DNA of 64,000 nucleotides from Kudoa neothunni (GCA_964304625.1 OZ199839.1:10602001-10666000); one strand, 5' to 3'. Positions 1 through 12,690 are shown, counted from the stretch's first letter. The notes: generated by a model not told the origin, from the letters alone. A program made the numbers and translations.

Positions 1-454
1 AAAGAGCGTGGGATAATATGTGCTCCAATCAAGATTGGTTAAAAGTAGATTTTAACGATTGGCTTGATCAAGATGCTAAGGACAGCGATTCCAGATATTG
101 CGAATCTTGAACGAATTTTTTCATTAATGGACGCAGTAAAAACTAAACAAACTAACTCATTAAAGGTTGAAACTGTAAAATTTAAACTTCTGGAAAAGCA
201 GTTGGCCAGAAGAACTAATAATACGTCTTCGACGTCGCATCCAACAAATAAACTAATACATAATGTGAGCAGCGGTGCTGTAAGCCAACGATACCTTGAA
301 TGCCTGAAAAATAGATCAAACTTCTGTACTGAGGGCGGTAAAGATAATTAAGGCGATTCAATTGACGACAATAATGAGAAAATGCGTTCAAAATAAAAAT
401 TATTGTTATTTTAATATTATTGTGTTTTCTCCGATAACCTCATTGGAAGCCCTG
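1..454 (+). mobile_element. Right part of a hAT-superfamily element, cut by the window edge
   Basis: The first 454 bases match, in the same order, the two outer arms of the hAT element at 22465-24493. They share the opening AAAGAGCGTGGGATAATATG-type sequence, the transposase tail and the 3' region. The right end reads CTCATTGGAAGCCCTG, the reverse complement of a hAT-type CAGGG terminus. The left end lies outside the window, so the target duplication cannot be checked; the first 8 bases after the end are CCCATTGG. Compared with the copy at 22465, this one has no internal insertion. Confidence 0.7.
64..351 (+). pseudogene. hAT transposase C-terminal dimerisation fragment
   Basis: About 95 codons are open. 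Residues 9-50 contain the stretch ANLERIFSLMDAVKTKQTN, followed by SLKVETVKFKLL. This is the pattern of the hAT C-terminal dimerisation region (N-x-x-ERxFSLM, then a helix with L-x-V-E-T). No catalytic core is present, so it is a remnant at the end of a deleted element. A frameshift near base 64 separates it from weak upstream coding sequence. A near-identical, more broken copy lies at about 22840-22948 plus 24140-24390. Confidence 0.6.
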
Positions 455-1941
455 CCCATTGGGTATCTGAGGAACCCCAAGAGAGATCAACTTAAACTAT
501 TTTTTTCAATTTTACGTAAATCAAAACAACTTTAAAGATATTTCTAAGATATTTTAACCCATCAACACTTCATATATTATTGTGTATAATCGGCCATAAA
601 ACCCAATCAATCGATTGGTATTTTACAATTTAAACATCAGCCTACGACAAAATAAATTATTTATAAAACTTTTTGTCGATATTATATAGTTCCAAGTACC
701 ATGACATCTAATTTCAAATAAAAATTCTAAATTTATGGAGAGGAGTACACACAAAGTTATCAACATATTATCAAAATATTGGGGTGATAACGGCACACAA
801 GATCATCTTCAGGTTATAACAACGCCATAATCTCAAAAATCAGGCTTCTACTCTATATTATTCATTAAATTTCCCTCAAAATCCATTACATGATTAAATT
901 AAGTATAAACATAATTACGCTTAAACTCTCAACTCCACAACGAAACTAAATTCACCAGACCACCATTGTTATGTATTAATCTTCGTTAATCCTGATCTCA
1001 TAATTTAAATATGAAAATATCTAACTTAAAGTAAAATTATTGAGATATATTTAGTTTAAATATTCAAAAAAATATAAATGAATATTTTTCAGTTGCTAAA
1101 ATGATTATTATGAACGAAATCATCTGACCAATTAAAAAGTTGAAGCCGTCCTTCTTGTTAAAAGTAAAATATAAATTAAAATTTTTACCTACTGATGTGA
1201 CAAATCAATAAGGAAGCATTCATGAAATTTCAATAGAATAAATTGCGTCTGTTAGGAATCAGGAAGAAATTATTTTACTAGGGATACCTAATATACCTCG
1301 CCTGGTACCGGAGAGGTTAAATATTATATTTGAAGCAGATAAATAATACATTATGATAAAGTAAATATTTTCAAGAAAAAGATGACGCAAATAAATAATT
1401 CATGTGATTAGGTGTTTATTAAAGGAGGTGATTCAAAGATACATATACAACTAGGATGTTGTTGCAGAAAGAGAAGAAAGGCAGTATTTTTCAAGTTTGA
1501 ACAAATGAAATTATTGTAGTCATATTATTGAATTTTACTTTATATCAACTACAATACCAATACTAGGAAACCTAAAGAATAACTATATTTTTTATGGCTA
1601 TATTTATATTTTATTATCTTTTCTTATTTATCATATTTGGTTATATTTTTATTTATTTTGGTAGTATTTATTAATTTTTATATTTTCAAATTATTTAATT
1701 AATAGAAAAATTCAAAGAATATATTATATTAATGGGTTAAAATGTAGAATAATGGCCGTAATCCAAATCAACGACTACGATAAATATCGAAGCTGTTGAT
1801 TATTTAAATTTTTGGTATTTATCATTGTTTCACTACTAGTAGGTTACCTTCGGCACTGTATTAGTTATCTATAATAGTTTCTGCAATATATCATATAAAC
1901 AACTGCTAGCCCCTCGCAGTTATTTCCACAGACCATACCAT
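455..1941. other. Intergenic, AT-rich, no gene seen
   Basis: I see no conserved coding sequence, tRNA or inverted-end element in this stretch. Confidence 0.5.
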
Positions 1942-1985
1942 TTAACACTCGTACGTACGCCCCAAAAAATCACGCTACTGTACAA

Positions 1986-2006
1986 ACTGGGTCCAATGGA
2001 CCCAGT
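1986..2006. repeat. Left subterminal palindrome of piggyBac element A
   Basis: The sequence CTGGGTCCAATGGACCCAG is a near-perfect palindrome, 40 bases inside the left end. It is a likely transposase-binding or structural site; that role is inferred from its position only. Confidence 0.8.
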
Positions 2007-2213
2007 CGGTAAAATTGGACTTAACGCTGTCCAACTGATTATAAATATGCCATAATAATAAAAGAAAATTTCTTATTGGTTTATTTTTAATATCATGTTA
2101 ATAATTTATCGCAAAACTGATAAAAACAAGACATAACACGACGCCATTACTGTCGTGGATGACAGCACAAATATACTAGTGTGAATTTTTAGTTTTATAA
2201 TAACCATAAAGAA

Positions 2214-3936
2214 TCAATGACAATTCTTACATAAAACTGAGTAATGTCGTTTACAAACGTTTTTTCCACATTTAGAACAGATCGTCTTAGTTTTTATGTC
2301 TGCTATATAGGAGCACAACCGGCATCTTTTTTCACTCTTCTATAGATTTTTGATGGTTTGATAAGCGAAGGGTCACTATTATCGTTACCGTATGCTTCAA
2401 CAATTTCATCAACTAAATTTTGTAAATATTGCCGCCCTGTACGGTTTTTGTATTTTAACTTAAATTCAATATATTTTTCCAAATATACAACCATTGAGTT
2501 ATAACCAGCTATGTCAATCATATTATAGAATATTGTAAGTGGCCATATCAGAGTTCTCCTTACAGTGTACAATCAAATAAGCTGATCAAGAACATCGACG
2601 CCAGCCTTAGTTTGGTTATAGTAATGTGGTATTTCGGGCTTCCCATCTTCCTCAATGTTATTGTCATTATGTAGAGAACTGAGAAGCAAAACAGACTTAT
2701 TTGGCTTTTCACAAAACTTAACAAGAGTGATTTTATCATGAAAAAGAAACTGAGATTCAACTTCTTTTTTATTCTGTTGAAAGCACGTAGGTAAAAATCT
2801 ACGTGACTTCTCACAGTTCCAACTAGGGCAGTCTTACGGCCTCCTAAATATTTTGCCAGGTTTAAACTTGTGAAAAAATTGTCAGGTGTTATAGTTCTAC
2901 CTTTATCTAGATAAAGGTTTGCGAGTTCTCTGACAACTCGTTCCCCTGATTTACCTCCGGACCATTTGATGATCTTCCTGTATAAATTTGAGCATTACAC
3001 AATTAAGCATTTTTAGCATCCGCCTAGACCCAAATTTTGATGCCATATTTTCCGGGTTTACTCCGTATATAAGTTTTAAAATTCACACGACCAATTGTTG
3101 TGCAAAGCTGTTCATCCACTGTTAATTGCTCTGATGGTACGTAGTTATTTCGGTAATTATCTATAAATCGCATACAAAACTAATTGGTGAGTCTTTTCTC
3201 TGAGGGTCACGCTCTACACGGTTATCGAAACGAATATTTTCAGAGATAATTCTATATCTCCGATATGATATTACTATAAAATATATAAATGTTATTTCCA
3301 CATGTATTTAAATTTTATTAAAGATTTATTACTTTTCGATAAAAACGGTAAACCTTTTTCTTTATTCCATAAATCTTGTAATGAAGAGTTTTTGTTTTTC
3401 ATTATTCCAAGATATAAATTAGCACCTATCCATCTCCAAACATCAGAATCGTTAAGTTTTATTTTATTGTTTCTCTTTTCCATAAATGTATTTGTAGAAA
3501 TTATTATTTTTGAAATAATATCATCTCCAATGAAACTTTTGAATGAAGTCAATGGTGAAAATATTTTTTCCCTAACTTCGTTTGGTATTCTCGATTTATA
3601 ACTCGGTAAAATATTGTGGTTTCGTGTTCTAACCGCCTTAGTTGGTATTTTCGTCTCCTATTTAATTAACTTGTCTCTTGAGAACACAGATTCCTCTTGA
3701 GATTGTTCAATATCAAAAATATTCTCCGAATCGCTTGAAACTGGTTCTTCTACAACGTTGTCCATTTCTTCATCAGAAGACAGATTCTCATCCACGTTAG
3801 AATATTCTGAGTTTTCCATAATCATTCTTATTGTATCATCAAGGGTTAACATTCTACACAGTTTAGAAGTTACACGAGGGCGACAAAGGATTAATTTGTT
3901 ACTATCCTTAATAATAACTATGCCTAGATATTTCAA
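2214..3936 (-). pseudogene. piggyBac transposase, frameshifted
   Basis: The N-terminal region (3936-3292) has an acidic Ser/Glu-rich stretch, then a domain start with DDIISKIIISTNTF and WRWIGANLYLGI, as in PGBD-type transposases. Further on, around 2580-2640, the hallmark PEIPHYYNQTKAGVDVLDQL is seen, including the third catalytic Asp region. It is followed by FYNMIDIAGYNSMVVYL (2303-2572). The gene ends with a C-terminal cysteine-rich zinc-binding domain, CRLCSYIADIKTKTICSKCG with further Cys and His, stopping at 2214. These pieces lie in different frames with several stops between about 2820 and 3290, so the gene is broken. Confidence 0.82.
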
Positions 3937-4187
3937 CGTAGAAAACTATAATTTTATTTATAATAAATTAATATTATAATTAGAAATTTTAGAAATTATT
4001 GTAAAGTATGCAACAACTTATAATTTTTAAACATGGCTCGAAACAAACAAAGGTGCAATTACTTAGAGATATTTTATTTTGTTACCGTCAAATCTGGATT
4101 TTCAGATTTTTCCATTAAATATATTTTGTTTTTTTATTGTTCGTATTGGTTTTATTTGTATAAAGGCGTTAATTGTCAAGTTATTCA

Positions 4188-4393
4188 ACTGGGTCCATTG
4201 GACCCAGTTTTTACATGAGGGTGAAACTTTTTTTCGATTAAATAAAAAACCACTTAGACATTATTAGATCATGTAAATATGAATAAAAATACAACATAAA
4301 TATTTAGGAAGCTACATTAAATTTTGACTTTCTGACTCTATTGAGAGAGCCATAATATAAACAACAACCATGTTCTGGGTCCATTGGACCCAG
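4188..4393. repeat. Two right-arm copies of the element A palindrome
   Basis: CTGGGTCCATTGGACCCAG occurs at 4189-4207 and again at 4375-4393. The inner copy is followed by sequence that matches, in inverted orientation, the DNA just inside the left palindrome (around TTAACGC). The outer copy sits 16 bases from the right end. Confidence 0.8.
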
Positions 4394-5439
4394 AGTGTAA
4401 GTACAAGTGTTAATCGATCAAGTAAAGCATGCTTTATTTATCTTAAAATGTGACTGTGACAACTGCAATTTATTATCGATTGTCATATATCATCCTTAGC
4501 GATTGCCTATTTATAATCCCATATCTGTAAGAATAGGTTTTCCATATTTTATACCAGCATTAGCTGACTAATTGTAGCGATTGTATAAATTTAATTAAAA
4601 TATAATTTGTTGGATGAAATCCACACATTCTTATCATTAAATGTTCAAAAAATAGCACATTAATTTAATGTAAACTATGTAGGATTAATATAAGAACTTA
4701 CTGTAATCTTTAATTAGGAAATGCGACCACTATTCTACATTTTAACCGGAATATATAATACTGAACAATGTTTGGTATTTTAAATGGTATTTCGCAAATA
4801 TATTAAATAATTACATGTATACGAATGAATAATTTTATTAAAATTTTATATTGTACATTCGTAAATTGTAAAATGGTCGATCCATTAGAGCCTTATTATC
4901 ACCTATACCCGAATAGAGTAGAGATAGGAAATTATTTCTTTACAACTAGCTCTAATACCTCTGACAACTTCAAAAGCTTCTTTTAAATATAAAAAAATTC
5001 TCATCACATGTTACAGAAAACATAGAGTTTATAAAGCAATTCAAAATAAAAAAAAGTATTTTACCATGCAAAAATATGTTTAATCGCCTAATATAAAATC
5101 TAAAGTTGTATTCATGAGTTCCGCTTTAATAAGAATAGTAATGATAATTTCAGTGTTATAGGGAAATATTGAGGATAGTTTGTTATTTATTATTGTTTGT
5201 AAATTAATTAAGTTAGGTATCAAAAAACATATATACGTAAATATTTCATTATATAAGTTAAGGATGATTAATTAAAAATTTATTAGCAGAAAATCCTTCC
5301 AAAATAATATATAAAACCAATTCAGATTATTGTAAAAATAGTAAATTTCCGAGTTTATATTCTCAAGGAAACAAATATCAAATTTAACATAAATTATTAA
5401 TGAATAATATTGATAAATACCACGTTAATAATATAATAA

Positions 5440-5652
5440 TTAGATGTGGTGTATGACAGGGTTTTCCAATCCTGAAATCAAATCACCATAGTTTCTGATG
5501 TCTTCTATTTTTTTCCTCAGTGTTATAGTGATAGGGAGTATATCTGAAGTAAACTGACTTTTCTTTGGTTGTTTTACTTGCTGATTCCATGATATATCTA
5601 TGGGTTTAGAGTTTTTCATCCGATCAATTAGAACTTTTATTTGCAGGATAAT
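5440..5652 (-). CDS. Possible terminal exon of an unrecognised gene
   Basis: Seventy codons are open and end in TAA. They begin right after a TTAG that could be a splice acceptor; the in-frame codon just upstream is a stop. The translation is balanced and soluble-looking (for example KKIEDIRNYGDLISGLENP), unlike the low-complexity products of most chance ORFs here. I do not recognise a family and found no partner exon upstream, so it may be chance or a transposon remnant. Confidence 0.22.
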   Translation of the reverse strand: MILQIKVLIDRMKNSKPIDISWNQQVKQPKKSQFTSDILPITITLRKKIEDIRNYGDLISGLENPVIHHI

Positions 5653-6077
5653 CTAAGCATATAGACCGACTATTTCAAACAGTGTAAATTTACTTTACGT
5701 ATTAATTTTCTTCTCATTAGTAAATAACTTATGGTTATGGTGAAGCGTTTCAATATTGTTGTCATAAGTTATGGGACTTTAACCCTGCTCATTACCATAG
5801 ATACAATTTAGATATCTTATCATGAAATAATTTATCTTATCTTATTTAATGTGATAAAGTAATGGGAAAGTGTCTCAATTGATATGAATAAAAAATAATA
5901 ATTAAGCAATAGTAATCAAATGTAAATAGTAGACATTGACTTATACACCTCTAAATTGAGCCTCTATCGTCAATAAAAATTAGGTCATATATTATTGAAT
6001 AATGACTGTTTTGGCATAAAAGTTTGATTGTACTAATGTAGAACATACTCCATGGAGTCCTCGTTATTAATTTTCAG

Positions 6078-6298
6078 ATAAACTATATAATGATATTCAT
6101 TTTGACACACAAACAGCTCAAATTTTAGATAAGATTGTTGCTAATTATTATTTCAAAGCACACATTACTCCTTCAAATAATCGGATTGAAGTGTATAAGT
6201 TTATTTACATCGTTGCCATGGCTATAGCAAGAGAAGTACTTTCAATATTTCATAAACTTTACATGGAGTATATGTGGAATTTTTGGTACTCCAATTAA
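6078..6298 (+). CDS. Possible terminal exon of an unrecognised gene
   Basis: A good acceptor (TTATTAATTTTCAG) precedes 73 open codons ending in TAA. The product contains DTQTAQILDKIVANYYFKAH and then IYIVAMAIAREVLSIFHKL, which looks helical. No domain is recognised and no upstream exon was identified. Confidence 0.22.
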
Positions 6299-8451
6299 TC
6301 TATAGGTTTTGAAACTAAAAAGAGAGTCAAAATTTGTCACAATAATCAGTATTGATTGAGATAATGACATTTTTCCAAATATTATAATACAATTATCAAA
6401 TAAAAATTATTTTTGTTTTCTATGGGTAAGATTTGAAATATGATTTAATTATACAAAATTTAAACTTTAAAATCTTAAATACTATTTACATTATTTAGGT
6501 TGAATTCAATTCCAAATTGTTTAAATTAAGTTTATATGATAGACCTATAATGCAACTTACAGATTAGTTATTAGTTGATTAAGTGATAAAAGGAAAAGAT
6601 GAATTTAATTATCAAATTATATAACAATATTGAAATAATAATTGTTCAGGTATATCATGATACATAAAGTTTATATAATACCGATAATTATATTTATATT
6701 TTAATATTAAGACATAATAATATTGACATGATTTATTTACCATGAATAGGAATCCGTTTGGTTTATCCAATTTATTCTTTTCATGCCTATTGTTCAGTCT
6801 ACTGAATAAAAATTTAACAAAAATAACAACCCAAGAAAAATTTACTCATAAAAATTCAATTATTTTTAAATTAGAAGAATATAAATTAATAAAAAATGTT
6901 TTTAAATGTCAAGAAAAATTTAGACATGAAACGGTTAAATACATTTTTATTTCAGATTTTTTACCAGTATAAATTTATGTTTCTTCAGCAACTATATTTT
7001 TAGAATTAACTCAACTTGCTTACGCTTGAAAGTTTCATCATTAATAATGTTTATCAAGGAAAAGTCTAACTGAGTATTATTTAGCTTTTCGTTGGCAACA
7101 ACGCATATCGTAATTTTTTAATTTTGTTCGCGAATTAAGCAAACTTTGAATATAATAATGCGCTTTTAATTTGTTCATTCCTTCAGTTTACCCATTCGTT
7201 GTGTCTAAAATAATCGAATATGTCTCCAAGTTCCACCCACCGGGTTATCATGAAATTTGTCGATGATGTGCTACTAATTCACCGTTATTTTTAGTCAGCA
7301 AAATAAAACTTTAGTTTCAAATTCATGTTATTTTAATAAACCAATTTCTATTTTGAAAACTTAAACGATGCTGAAGGATTAATTTTCTCCGTAATTAGGG
7401 GATTAGTTGTGATAACGTCTCTTACTTTTTAAAGCGTGAATTTATGCATTTATTTATTCATTCTAAAATGTATTATTACATAATTCTCAACTTGATATGG
7501 ATTATGAAGGTCATATGTGAATATAAACATGGAAACTAGAAACTAGGTCGCTGCCGAATGGCAACGATGTGTTGCGACAGTTATCGAACGAGATAATGGA
7601 TAACCTAAAAATTTTATCTAACATCAAAAATTCAATAATACTTACTTATTACTTGTAAACACTAATTTAGTATTTAAAATTTGATAGTTTATAAACTAAT
7701 GAGGTTATGTTAGAGAGGATTATTCATTTCATATGGAGTTTCCAGTAAATCCCTACTTACAAGGTATTAATGAATTTAATTCTTTTTACTTAAAATTTCT
7801 CCCTCCTACTATATTTTCAATATATAATGAATTGCTTTATAGGTTTTTAATCGATTTCGTTTAATAAAAATTGACAAATACATTTTAATTTAAAATCAAT
7901 GTTTTCAATTAATAATCTATAAAAACTTAATTAAATATTAAATTCACAATTATCTAATATTATATGATCTAATTTAAATTAATGTAAATAATTCTATCAC
8001 TCTTAACAGATTAGGTTAAAACTGAACGATAGTGATAGAACTAATATGTTAACAAAATATAAAACATTATCTTACACACATTAACTAATTTTACTATAAC
8101 AATTAAAGTATAAGGTAAAAACATTTGTTGGAATAATTATTTTTACTTCATAAGGACAGTTAAACTATACAAAAAATTGGACGTCAAAAATAAAACCATC
8201 CAATAACAAAGGTATTAAATGAAGTTTATATTTGCAAGGAAGCGCTGTGTTAAATAACCGAGTTTTTAATGACTTTAATTTTTTGATGGTATAAGACCAA
8301 CGGAAAAATTTTAGATAGCGAGACAATTAATCCAAAATATTTGCTACATTAGCAGATAGTATAGTTCATGGTTTCGAAAGACGCACGAGAGAATAAAATA
8401 GAACTATATCTATATGGATAATGACAATAATAAAGCTAATCAGTTAAATAA

Positions 8452-10892
8452 TTAGGTAGACTTCTCGCCTCCATAAAGCGACACTGCAGACAAAAGCTTT
8501 AATGGAATTTTTGATAGATTTTTAATGGTGTTAATTTTAATGTAGTCTCCATGGTAGTGGTAGTAACAACCAAAATGTTCACTGTATTCGTGCACGATCC
8601 TTTTCCAAACGCTAGCATTTTCCTGTGAGAATATATCAGATTGAAGTTTGAATTTGGTTTCAAATTCATCTATAGGTTGAGTTTTTGCCCGGTTAACAGC
8701 TTTAAGGAATAGTTCCTCAATTGCCACAACAAAGAGTTTATGGTTGATTTTGCTGTTCAACAGGAATTCAGAATATTCAGGGAAATCGGTGTTATTGGTC
8801 GCCTTGGGGTAGAAACCTTTATATTGAGATAACACATCAAGATCGAGTGCTTCAGCGAGATTTTTGTTTCTAAGAATTAGACGGCATTTTTCATTGCATT
8901 CCAGTCGATGTTGAGTTAGCGTTGCATCTGGGAGTTGGGTGTTATCAGTTAGCGTATGACACAACCTTTTCTCGATCAATTCACCGCAGTCGCAGTTAAT
9001 AAGAACTTCTTGTAAACATTTGGTAGGTGGGCATTCGTTGAGTTGGTGGCAGGGCATGTTGCATGGATGTCCACAAATTCGAACAGCCTTACACAGCTGA
9101 ACACATCTCAATTCGTTAGTATCACTAATGACACGGTAATGTTTGCTGGGATTGGTAAGGAAATAGAGATTGGACTCAGAAGCGGGTAGTCTACAACAAT
9201 CTCCACTGTGACACGAACGAGGGCAATAATGAGGATAATCGGCTGTTGAGCAAGGCAACAATTTCCCACATACCAAACTACAAGTAATACTATCCTCATA
9301 GCAGGGTACGTTTTTCTGTTTCACTTTTCCACAATTACAATATTTTTCTATTGGATAACAACAACGAGAACACTCAACGTTCTTCAAGTGACACATATGG
9401 GTCTGTGGGTGACCACAAGTTTGTTGTTTTGGACAGAGTTGGTCACATTTTGGAATTTTGGAACCACACAAAATTGGTGGTGGTACAGAGACCTTCCCAC
9501 ATACACATTCCACCCTTTGATTCTCATAGTGGTCGCATTTTCCACAGAGCCCTTTAGGATGGCAAGATTTAGCGCAAGTGTGTCGACCACATTCTAGCAG
9601 AGCTCCGCATGTGAGTGAACAAAGATGATGTGAAGGTGGAACATCACAGCAAACATTTTCACATTTGTGGCGATGACATTTTTTTATTATTTTACAACGT
9701 TTATTGCACTTGAACCCCCCTTCACCATTATTTTTATTAAGATCATCGCATGTGGTTTTAAATAACTTGGAGCCACAACGACAATAAACTTCTATTGGAT
9801 GGGTACATGGAGGGCATGGTCCATTGTGACACCGACTCGTACACCTATGCACTTCTGCATTGGAACCACATTGGAGTGTCTTATCACAAATGTTATCGCA
9901 TGTCGGAACAATGTCATAACAGGAATTTCTTGGTGTAGTTAGAAGGGTGTTTAAACTCGTTTTCCCACATCCACAACTGACCACAGTGTTCACATCTGTG
10001 ACACATGGGACACAGCTGCCTTTATGACAAATTTGCTCGCAGTAATGATTGCGACATGGCAACAATTTATTGCATTTCTCGCCGCAACCAAATGATTCAA
10101 TTGGTTGCCCACAGAATATATTTCGCAGAGTTTGGTGAGAAAAACAACCAGCTGTCCCGACAACAATATTGCATGATTCACAAGGACCGGAATGGCATAT
10201 CAGATCACAACGGTGATTGTTACAATTTTTTAATTGTTGGCACACATTCTGGCATGAAAAATTGAAAGGAAAACTGCTTTGGGGGTCCAACATAGAACAT
10301 CGAACTGTGTGCTTAGCTTCACCACAAAAACATGCCCGTGTGACGGTAGCGTTACACTCACCACAAGCGCCTGGATGACAACGATCGACACATCGATGTG
10401 TACATAACTTTTGTTGTGGACGTGATCTTCCACACGAATTTCCACAGGAATAATAATATTCTCCAAGTGCAGAAGATTGGTGTTTTACTACTGTGCTTGG
10501 GGGGTTAACCAATTTTCCACAATAACACCGAAATTGTGGTTTTTTCAACACCTCGTTTCGACATATTGGGCATCCCCAAACGAGACTGTCTTTTTCAATA
10601 CGAGTTCCCAACCAACTTGTAACACAATCCAAATGTATGGAGACCGTGCATTGTTCACAAAACCATATTTTATGGTCGTCAAAAATCTCCTCGGTACAAA
10701 TACAACATTCTCCAACGTGAAAATGTTTATACTGAAAATTAGAAACTGTTGTTGTATTTGTATTTTTGTCGATAGAAAGTGCTTTTATTTTTCCTTTCAA
10801 TACACTCAACTGATGAGTGTCGGTGCTTTCAATTGGAGTTTTTCTATTTTTGTTCTCTTTATTTCTTCTAGACGATAGCTTTTTATTGTTCG
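8452..10892 (-). CDS. NF-X1-type zinc-finger protein (NFX1/NFXL1/shuttle craft family)
   Basis: A single long exon encodes over 785 residues. Counting from the TTG codon at 10809, residues 35-83 form a RING/PHD-like module (CCIC, then CEQC, HLDC and GCPIC). This is followed by about nine NF-X1-type fingers, visible as repeats such as CNNHRCDLICHSGPCESC, CRNHYCEQICHKGSCVPC and CGHPCNMPCH. The C-terminal 60 residues (VHEYSEHFGCYYHYHGDY) resemble an R3H domain. Known relatives act as nuclear RNA/DNA-binding regulators and E3-like factors. The frame is open upstream to a stop at 10897-10899 but holds no ATG before the RING. A TTAG acceptor ends at 10893, so the initiator probably lies in an unplaced upstream exon. 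The many antisense ORFs over this gene are shadows caused by its Cys-rich codons. Confidence 0.88.
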
Positions 10893-12084
10893 CTAATCAA
10901 AAATGTATTACAAAAAATATTAATGATCAAAACTAGCGTCACTTTTTCTAGCCCTGCCATCTGTAACGGTTATTACAAGATTTGACTTTTCAGGGGGTCT
11001 ACTGCAATGAAAATGATCGCGCATGTGCAACGGGTCGCGCATGGAATGATTATTATTGGGAGTAGCTATTGGCACTGCAAATAGTATTCAGGTATAATTA
11101 ATTTTGACCTTATTTAATTATTTCTTGCACCCATGAGCAAATTATCGACGAGAAAATAATTAAATATACCTTAAACTAAAAAATTAGTATATGCAGCTGC
11201 GCGTCAATTTTGCGTTACTCGTCATTGCGTAGTAACTGAATAATAGCCCAATATCTCGTTGATTTTTAAATTTTTTATATATTCGGATACTGCCTAATAA
11301 TAATTACATTATTATCTCGTAAAATATGTATAAAAATATTTATGAATAGAAAAATTAATATGAAATTGCGAAGTAATTTTGTATTGCGTAGCAATTCTAG
11401 GGTCCGGAAACCCCGTTTTGATTCAACATTGCGTAGTAGATTTAGCCGTGCCAATTATACAGAGGGATGTTGACAAAAAATTTAAAATTATCAGCTGTTA
11501 AACTCAATCAAATCAATGAGGAGCTCAAAAGTGAACAACTTAGAAATTTGATCTTATTAATAGAATAATTATGTCTTGGTTAAAAATACATTTGAAATAT
11601 GAAGAACATTCAACCCTCGATAGAATCATTGAGACAGAACAACAAATTTCCAGCTACGACCTTTCTAACAAACGAATAAGTGGATGAAGGACAGACTTTT
11701 AGTGGTCTAACTTAATACCGGTCCACGAGCTAGTATCTCTGATGATAAGTGTCAAAAGGAACAACTAATCGTCCAACTGTCAATGTATAAAATTAAGAAC
11801 GCTTTAAGAACTATTAGACAAACCTTTGCAGGTGTTGATCCAGAAGGTCTGTGTGATTTATATCCTGTTACGGATCGAAAATCAGCTATTTTAAAAGAAA
11901 GATAAATGCAGAATAAAATTATTAGATATTTCTCTAAAGATAAAATGAAAATTAGAACTACCTTAATTTCATTATATAAATGAATTCATGTTTAAAAACG
12001 AGCTGATAAATGGTGTAATCGATTTTTTGGAAAATGCGCTTGACCGAAACTGAATATTGTGTACTAATTTTGTATTGCGTACTA
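10893..12084. other. Repeat-rich region between the NF-X1 gene and a pogo-like element
   Basis: The motif ATTGCGTAG with a variable tail appears near 11215, 11382, 11428 and 12073, and an inverted form (CTACACAATGCG) lies just beyond the pogo-like element at about 13890. Two short open stretches, near 11481-11568 (AVKLNQINEELKSEQLRNL) and 11818-11905 (GVDPEGLCDLYPVTDRKSAI), look like remains of coding sequence, but I recognise no family. Confidence 0.35.
11065..11170 (-). repeat. Dispersed hairpin repeat, copy 1
   Basis: The copy contains GCTATTGGCACTGCAAATA, then TTCAGGTATAATTAATTTTG, then an arm TATTTAATTATTTCTTGC that pairs with GAGAAAATAATTAAATA. Related copies lie at 23241-23340, 24580-24686 and 51551-51663. 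Confidence 0.55.
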
Positions 12085-12391
12085 CAGTAAGGCCTCGATA
12101 AAGCATACTTAGTGATTATTCAGTGTTTGTCAACATGAAAAGTTCAACGAATTCTGTTAATTAGCGTTTAAAAAGTCGTAAATACTAAATTTAATTTTTG
12201 GTTTAATCATATTCAAAATTATAGAAATCGGTGGCCTCGCTATTGAATAAGTGACTTTTTTGTTAAAATAATCCGATTAGTCCTGTATTTTCTGATAATA
12301 AAAATAATGTTAAGAATATCTCAGAGACGCATCGAAGATAAAATCCAAATAATTCAATATTACGAATAGATTAAAGCAATATCAGGTGTCC

Positions 12392-12415
12392 GATGATGAT
12401 GATGATGATGATGAT
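12392..12415 (+). repeat. (GAT)n microsatellite
   Basis: About eight GAT units in tandem. Confidence 0.8.
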
Positions 12416-12690
12416 AATGAAGCATTTTAACCTACTAAGCATTGGCTAGATTTTAATTTTCGAGAAATAAGAATAGGTTATTCTCCTCTCTCTCCCTGTT
12501 TGATGTTATCAAAAAAAGCTATTTGGTGTGTACCGACATTTCGATTGACTCAATACGAATTGCTCATGGAGAATACATCCAGATTGAGAATGAGTCGTTT
12601 AATTGGATTGTTAGCATGCGAGCAAAAAAGAAAAAAGTGTCAAAATTTAAAATTAAAGTTAAAGAAAGGCAAATCTTGAGCAAACATGAT

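Larger units (their letters stand above)
1946..4409 (-). mobile_element. piggyBac-like element A with TTAA target sites
   Basis: The element is flanked by TTAA at 1942-1945 and 4410-4413. The left end is CACTCGTACGTAC. The right end, read inward on the other strand, is CACTTGTACTTAC, so the terminal inverted repeat matches in 11 of 13 bases. Near each end is a palindrome of the form CTGGGTCCATTGGACCCAG, once on the left and twice on the right. The interior carries a broken piggyBac transposase on the minus strand. TTAA duplication together with this transposase identifies the superfamily. Length is 2464 bases, about full length for the group. Confidence 0.88.
4414..8451. other. Long AT-rich region, two unrecognised open stretches only
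   Basis: No conserved domain is visible. Two possible terminal exons (5440-5652 minus, 6078-6298 plus) are listed separately. A 76-codon ORF at 6742-6972 has a hydrophobic start but no other support. Confidence 0.4.

Noticed and set aside
6742-6972. 76-codon ORF with a hydrophobic start resembling a signal peptide
   Set aside because: Low-complexity Lys/Phe/Asn-rich product in AT-rich DNA, with no splice or homology support.
9351-10878. Several plus- and minus-strand ORFs overlapping the NF-X1 gene
   Set aside because: They are shadows of the Cys-rich coding sequence in other frames; the NF-X1 frame has recognisable fingers throughout.
10943-10960. ATG at 10958-10960 as the NF-X1 initiator exon (MAGLEK)
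   Set aside because: No donor of reasonable intron length joins it to the NF-X1 frame in phase.
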